A stretch of 64,000 nucleotides of DNA from NCBI RefSeq assembly GCF_023101765.2, contig NC_064214.1, positions 4,284,001-4,348,000 on the forward strand. The letters are read 5' to 3'. The DNA is from Spodoptera frugiperda (Eukaryota; Arthropoda; Insecta; Lepidoptera; Noctuidae). The position numbers and the translations under genes were made by a program. The stretch's first letter is position 1; each line of letters opens with the position of its first letter. The notes under the pieces were generated by a model that had not been told where the DNA came from, made no database searches, and was given only the letters and a program-made list of their open reading frames with translations. This document shows positions 59,140-64,000 of the stretch, one piece after another.

Positions 59140-62100
59140 CTGTGGAATACATATTTTACTTTATACTCTATATTTGACTTATAAGTCAATCACAGTCATT
59201 ACATTATCCTGTCCTTACAGTCCACAGTTAATAAATTAGGGTAATTTTAGACGTAGATACTGTAAAAGTATTGTAGAAAGAAATACAAGAACAATCTAAT
59301 TTTAATAAACTTTTGTATATGAATTAGTTACCGATTTCATAATTTGGGTAATTAATCACGACTTTCTAGCAAAAAAAAACTTTTTAAGCTGAACCAAAAT
59401 AAATAATCCAGTGTCAATATTTGACATTGGGGATTTGTAGCTAATAAATAATGTACCGTACCTATCTTTATAAAAAATAAAAGTTAGTAATCTTAGTTAT
59501 ATACAGTTATATACAATTAAACCATTACTGGAGACAGGCAGAAACTACAGAGTACCTAGTATACATTCCTAACATACTTCCTAATTTTCTTTTAGCTTCC
59601 ATCACATTCAAACATCTGATTTTATAATAAAAAAAAAACTATTTTAAATTTTCTGACACTTTTTTGTATCTATCAGTGGGAACCTATAATTGGCTTCATG
59701 TAGCTATGCTTGTTGCCGTTGGTTCTCTTAACATAAAATAAACAAAGAAATAAAAATACCTTAACAGCGACCAGAGTGAGGACTGTAGCTAGTAGAAAGA
59801 CGCCCACACTCCACACAGCAAGTGAGTTACGTTCTAGAATGTTCGAGGCATCCTTAGAGTCCTCGATGAAAAATGGTGCCGTTATGTGCGTGCGAATGTT
59901 CTCGGCTATCCGCCGCTTGCCTGCTGATGAACCGTTTAAACAACCTCCTGGAACAAAGATTTTGCTCACTAATGGTTTCTAGATTTCTATGGAAAAGTTT
60001 TGGTTTACCTAAAAAGTACGAAACAAATTAGATACTAAGTGTGAATTTTATTCCCCGAAACGGTTTTTCGTATACTTAGCCTATACTTATATTTCTGTAG
60101 TAATATTCCTAACTCTGATATATTTCTGAAATTATGTTAAAAACAGATGAGTGATGGTGACCCTAAATAATAACAACATTTTTTTTTATGATTATTCCAA
60201 AATAAAAGAAGTATTTTCTTATAAAAATACCTTACCCCACACTTGGGTTCTTGTGAGTTTACAGATACAATAATTATTGGATCACACAAAGAATTGCTCC
60301 TTATGGGAATCTAACTCTCGCTACCAGTTGCACGACGGTTGCCTAGCCACCGCACCAACCGTGCAGTCAATCATTGAAAATCGTTCTGATATAAAAAGCT
60401 GAAATTCAACGACATTCTCTCTGCATTACTGTCCGCATAGCAAATTGCAGCCAATTTTCTATATCAGATATTTCGAATTTGATCACCGACATTGTAATAG
60501 TTACTGGGAAATTAATTGTTATTATAAACGATATTAATTATAGTAGCTACTAGCGCTCATTGTGTTTTGTTATTACATCGAGTCACCATGTTGGTCGAAT
60601 CGGTCCTGAATGTGGATTTGAGTCTAGAATCTGACAAAGTATTTCTATTATAAGTAGGCTTAAATTTATTTAAAAATGGATACACTTCAAATATCTACTC
60701 CTCAACTCCTTCGGGCACTATTAAGTAAAAGCATGGATACCGCTTGTTCACCTAAATGATACTTCATTTTAAACACAATCTCAGTTCGACACAAAAAGAA
60801 AACATTAGGACGTAATGTGATTATCGACAACAAAGCAACATTTCGTTATGAAAGCGTAGCCACAATTAATGAATGTTCGTAAACCTAACCTTAACCGTTC
60901 GTACACAAAGCTTAGAAACCTTTGAAGGGACAAAAGGTATTTGTAAGGATAACTATCAATACATCGTATATTGGGAACTAGTACAACTTCAGGGCAACGA
61001 CTGTGTTTAAGGTCAACTACAAATTTAATTCTTTTGTACGAACTAAATACAGTTTTTCTACAAAACATTTTCTTCAAGTAAGTCGATTGGAATTCTGGAA
61101 ACTTGTAGTTGAAAGTGATTGGCTTATTATACATAAACTTGCCAGTCATTTTAAATCCATTAGTATAGTTGATTGAGATTTTTAAAACCATCTCTTTTCT
61201 TCCAAATTTAAATTAAATACTTGTGATGTACAATGTGGTAACACTAAACAAAAATGGTGTATGTAATCATAGCAAACTATCTATAAAATATACTTCTAAT
61301 TGTTTTATCTTCTTCTTGTAAATAATTATTTGTCAAGTACGTAATAAAAAAATATATACAATTGACAAACATCGCAATGAACATCGTAAAATAAAGTTTC
61401 GATTACGAAAATTCACGCGAGAATATTCTTAAACAAAAATTAGGACATAGAGCTTCGTAAGTAAGATGAAGGACTCCGTCGAGATTTATAAATCACAAAA
61501 GTTCCTACCATTTACTTTCGGATATACCCCAAAGTTTATGTAAGTATTTATCTTAGATATATCTGCCAAAACATTACAAATGCGTAATTTGTATGTACGT
61601 GAGGCAACTTGGTGAAAATCAAAACTTCCGCAATACCCACGTAGTAACAATGAAACTCAAGTATATATGTATTATGTATCGAGTTAGTGTTATAAATAAC
61701 TACCTCTTTAGTAGAATACCCACAAATGACACCACACAAATAACCATTAATGGATTTGGCTGGCTTTAAAAGAATTGTGTAATAAAAAACTGATTTTCTT
61801 CTTCCAGTAAAAGCACGTGTGCTCTGTAATTATCTACATCATGCTACTAAACTTACCAAGATCTTTATCACAGTGGCAGCAATCGGTCTGATTGCTATTT
61901 ATGAGAAGCGACACCGTGCTCTCGGTGCAGCATGGCAAACATTTGTGATTCACTCTGTGAACAATACAGAATTGATAGAATTTGAATAATTATAATAAAC
62001 ATCTGAACAAAAATTCTTACAGCTTTATGGTTCGAAACTGCACTATGCAAAAAATTATGACTAAAAAACCTAAATACCACTGAAAAGACCATGACATATC

Positions 62101-64000
62101 CAATCATATTTCATTATTTGAATTATTGATCCAAAGCCCTACCCGTCAAACAACAATTATAATCGTAGTGTTATTAATAAAACAATTAAATGTAATTTTG
62201 ACATAGAGCTTCACTCAATTAAAGTCATTAAATAAAATGAAATTGCTTTGTAATTTGTTAAGTTGTACACTTATTATACTGACCTATCTAAACGTAGGGG
62301 GTGTGCACACGTGAGACAACTGGTTGGGCCCGGACCCGAGCACGACCTGCACGAGTCGTGGCACGGACGACAGCTCCTCGTTCTAGGCTCGTAGTACTGA
62401 GAACTAAGGCACTCCACACATAAACCGTTTTCTAATGAAAAATGCTGTGGACACGATGTACAGCGCTGAGGCCCAGCGCCATGACAGTCTTGACAGTAAT
62501 GGTGGCAGCGACGACAACTTTCCTGCCAAGGAAAGAAGTTCTGCGGACATTCGGGGTGACACTCTCCCGCCGCCAACCTCCAGTCAGGAGGACATGATGC
62601 ACATTGATCTCTTCTAGGGCCTGTGCACGTCTCACATGACAGGTAGCACTTGGAACAAGTCCCTTCATCAGGATAGTAGCCAGGAGCACAAGTTGCTCTA
62701 CATGTTCCTGACTGTAAACGTAAGGCACCAGCACACAACGTGCAGTTCAATCTCGATACGCAGCTCTTACAAGTATGTGGACATGGCGAACATCTTCCTG
62801 CAGTCTGATAGAAACCTGGTCCACACTCAGCTACGCACCTAAAATCAATATTTCATGTTTAAATGAACACTCGAAACCGTACAGGAAAGGTTCAGATGGA
62901 TAAAGGGCCATTACCTCGATCCTTGTAACAACAAGGGACTCGAACAAGACAAACAGTCCCAGTCGTTCGACCCGCTACATTTCTCGCAGAGCGAGTGGCA
63001 ATTTTTACACCTTCCCCCTTCGTAATACTCATCTGTAAAAATACTTCAGTTAGTCTAAACGAGAAAACACGTGAATATCAATGTTTTGAGGACATTTGGT
63101 ACTTACTTGTGTCACATTTATCATTACCATCGGGTAGACAAGTTCCGCTCTTAGTCAGAATCCATTTTTCTTGGCAAACAGTACAAACGGCATTAGTGCA
63201 AGCCGAACAACCAATTGAACATCTAAAACAACAATGTTTTTCGTCTTTAAAACGAGATTAAATATTAAAGCGACAATTAAATGCTCGAACAATGTATAAT
63301 GCAAATGCAAAGCAAAATGGTTAAAATTCCAAGCTTTCGTAAGATTGACGGCCTCTGTTTCATCACGGAATGGAATGTAAAGATAAATTATCATAACAAT
63401 AACACTTACGGCAAACATTCTCTTCTTTGGGCGTCGGCGTAATATCCTGAGGGGCATTTTGCTACGCAGCTATTTCTGAATGCGTAATCACCAATGCGAC
63501 ACGAAACACAAGCATTTTGGCTAGGGCCGTGGCAAGATTCACACGTTTCATGACATGGTATGCATCCAAAATCATCTTTTTGATGTGTACCTGGAGGACA
63601 GGAAGCTAAACAAGAGCCGTTGTAAAGGACATAATTATGAGCACACGAGGAGCATATATCTGCCTTTTCAGAGCACGTATCGCAGTGCTCGGCACATGGA
63701 AAACAGGCGTTGGCATCGGGGTCTTCATAATATCCGTCTGGACACAGTTGCGAACAAACAGCTAAATCAACTACTAAAAGATGAGCGGGGGCGCATGTGA
63801 GACACGAATCTTGGCCAGCTCCTGCACACGTCTCGCATGACTCGTGGCATGGCCAACAAACTCCACCTTGGTTCACGAAGCTTCTCGGGGGACATCGAGA
63901 CACGCATGTGTTATCTAAACGATAATGCTTGCAAGCAACACACTGAGTTGGCCCCTTCCCATAACAGCCTTGTGAATCACATTCCGGATCACACAGTCTT
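58972..64000 (-). CDS. Fur2: Furin-like proprotein convertase 2, C-terminal part (7 exons, 5' end outside window)
   Basis: This is the 3' part of a subtilisin-like proprotein convertase gene; family members cleave secretory precursors after paired basic residues in the Golgi and at the cell surface. Seen here: 610 codons in seven exons whose phases all match. About ten furin-type Cys-rich repeats (pattern C-x2-C-x3-C-x2-C-x-G) fill roughly the first 490 residues, followed by a stalk with GKRRIAE, a hydrophobic helix (LAVWSVGVFLLA onward), a basic KLKRSR stretch and a tail with EYSQL. Potential N-glycosylation sites include NGS, NCT and NQT. The long repeat array plus membrane anchor fits the Drosophila Fur2 / vertebrate PC5-6B type rather than Fur1, which has far fewer repeats. 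The catalytic domain is not in the window, so the assignment rests on the Cys-rich region, anchor and tail. A multi-repeat Cys-rich membrane protein without a protease domain is the alternative, judged unlikely. Confidence 0.88.
59760..59947 (-). CDS. Fur2: Fur2 exon (juxtamembrane stalk and transmembrane helix)
   Basis: Acceptor TTTGTTCCAG and donor GTTAAG|GTATTT bound 188 bases (62 codons). The stalk starts GGCLNGSSAGKRRIAE and contains a KRR tribasic site 30-35 residues before the membrane. The transmembrane helix of about 20 residues starts LAVWSVGVFLLA and ends VLTLVAVK. If the donor is ignored, the frame stays open for 28 more codons, adding a second hydrophobic run and ending IIGSH-stop at 59673; that could be an intron-retained isoform. 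The donor motif AAG|GTATTT favours splicing. Confidence 0.85.
59948..61856 (-). other. Fur2 intron (1.9 kb) with a SINE and an unexplained 128-codon ORF
   Basis: This is the longest Fur2 intron in view. It carries a reverse-oriented tRNA-derived SINE at 60222-60372. At 60805-61191 the minus strand is open for 128 codons starting MVLKISINY; I do not recognise the product, its codon use is AT-driven, and it shows no domain motif, so I treat it as a chance ORF. The other introns (63223-63409, 63033-63106, 62839-62914, 61955-62283, 59140-59759) are shorter and show nothing else I can name. Confidence 0.7.
60222..60372 (-). repeat. Family R2 tRNA-derived SINE, reverse, copy 8 (in Fur2 intron)
   Basis: ATAAAAATACCTTACCCCAC, TGGATCACACAAAGAATTGC, TATGGGAATCTAACTC, TGCCTAGCCACCGCACCAACC. 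The best-kept A-box-like head of the family is at its right end, while the GTTTGTAAACGC segment is shortened. Confidence 0.8.
61857..61954 (-). CDS. Fur2: Fur2 exon (end of Cys-rich array)
   Basis: This small 98-base exon is defined by acceptor TTGTTCACAG and donor CTTG|GTAAGT. It encodes VNHKCLPCCTES at its start and NQTDCCHCDKDL at its end, that is, the closing cysteines of the last repeat with paired CC residues and one N-glycosylation site (NQT). The upstream AG plus its first A gives Arg, and the last G joins GA of the next exon to give Gly. The exact phase match on both sides is the main reason for calling it. In other frames the region is not meaningful. Confidence 0.85.
62284..62838 (-). 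CDS. Fur2: Fur2 large exon (furin repeats 6-10)
   Basis: This 555-base exon runs from acceptor TTGATTTTAG to donor GATAG|GTCAGT. It encodes 184 full codons with successive repeats that begin CSPCPHTCKSC, CSKCYLSCETC, CRRCHHYCQDC and CRPCHDSCRSC. Each repeat is about 45-50 residues with aromatic-rich turns such as CAPGYYPDEGTC. NCT near the start is a glycosylation site. Reading past the donor gives a stop codon within three codons, which supports the splice. The exon is one of the most GC-rich stretches in the window. Confidence 0.92.
62915..63032 (-). CDS. Fur2: Fur2 exon (end of repeat 5, first half of repeat 6)
   Basis: Acceptor ATTTTTACAG and donor TCGAG|GTAATG bound 118 bases. The split Asn codon (A from upstream, AT here) is followed by EYYEGGRCKNCHSLC and CSGSNDWDCLSC. 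The last two bases AG join the G of the next exon to make Arg before CVAECGPGFY. The splice phase (2 bases carried) matches the following exon exactly. Confidence 0.88.
63107..63222 (-). CDS. Fur2: Fur2 exon (variant furin repeat 5, first half)
   Basis: It is bounded by acceptor TTGTTTTAG and donor CACAA|GTAAGT. It encodes 38 full codons beginning CSIGCSACTNAVC and ending GNDKCDT. This repeat departs from the array: the Gly-containing C-x2-C-x-G segment is shortened, and the usual C-x3-C-P-x-G-Y-Y turn is replaced by a CLPDGNDKC stretch that runs across the intron into EYYEGGRC. The intron before it is 187 bp and the one after it 74 bp. Confidence 0.88.
63410..64000 (-). CDS. Fur2: Fur2 exon, partial (furin repeats 1-4)
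   Basis: The exon is open through to the right edge of the window, so its acceptor is not seen. It encodes 196 complete codons. The first repeat starts at CDPECDSQGC and contains GKGPTQCVACKHY, the typical first-repeat wording of PC5-like Cys-rich domains. Three further repeats follow, starting at CWPCHESCETC, CFPCAEHCDTC and CIPCHETCESC. An NGS glycosylation site lies in the third. The 3' border is TTGCC|GTAAGTG, leaving two bases of a codon that is completed by A in the next exon to give Pro. Codon use is clearly GC-richer than the surrounding DNA. Confidence 0.9.

Noticed and set aside
59673..59969. Minus-strand ORF of 98 codons read as a separate small membrane protein
   Set aside because: Its N-terminal part before 59947 is intron, and the phase match to flanking exons shows it is the Fur2 transmembrane exon.
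4538..60372. The repeated R2 elements as a CRISPR-like array
   Set aside because: Copies are kilobases apart, in both orientations and diverged; the genome is eukaryotic.
62435..62842. Plus-strand ORFs opposite the large Fur2 exon
   Set aside because: They are antisense shadows of a Cys-rich coding exon, without family resemblance.
62840..63032. An extra exon or retained intron between the small Fur2 exons
   Set aside because: Good GT/AG borders and exact phases on both sides make the 76-bp intron the simplest reading.

Overview
The window is AT-rich insect DNA, almost certainly from a moth and probably a noctuid. I infer this from small introns with GT/AG borders, from a furin-like convertase gene of insect type, and from many short interspersed elements of kinds I know from noctuid genomes. 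I cannot name the species.

Only one gene is securely supported. It is on the minus strand between 58972 and the right edge and is the 3' part of a type I membrane proprotein convertase of the Furin-like 2 (PC5/6-like) class. Seven coding exons (63410-64000, partial; 63107-63222; 62915-63032; 62284-62838; 61857-61954; 59760-59947; 58972-59139) join in a single reading frame through six GT/AG introns. The visible 610 residues hold about ten furin-type cysteine-rich repeats, a short juxtamembrane stalk with a KRR site, one transmembrane helix, a basic stop-transfer stretch and a cytoplasmic tail with a YSQL sorting signal. The signal peptide, prodomain, catalytic domain and P domain lie beyond base 64000.

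The other ~58.9 kb, downstream of this gene, has no convincing gene. It is an AT-rich intergenic or very long intronic stretch sprinkled with repeats: a tRNA-derived SINE family (eight copies), a second abundant family marked by the motif GGTAAGCAATCGCCGCC (eight copies or fragments), a third GC-richer family marked by GGGCTCCGGCTC, 3' tails of LINE-like or Helitron-like elements, and several inverted-repeat (MITE or fold-back) families. The inverted-repeat elements include a near-perfect 151-bp hairpin inserted inside another repeat at 5305-5455, three copies of a TTA/TAA-flanked Harbinger-like element (45716, 47677, 56311), and a fold-back family with unusual tandem perfect palindromes at 17667-17722. 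At the extreme left, 179-306 could be the last coding exon of a plus-strand gene that lies outside the window, but this is weak.

I found no coherent new multi-gene system. The best leads are the possible alternative C-terminal tails of the convertase, a miRNA-like hairpin at 36412-36475, the template-switch-like palindromes, and a few GC-richer, non-repetitive islands that could be conserved regulatory DNA.
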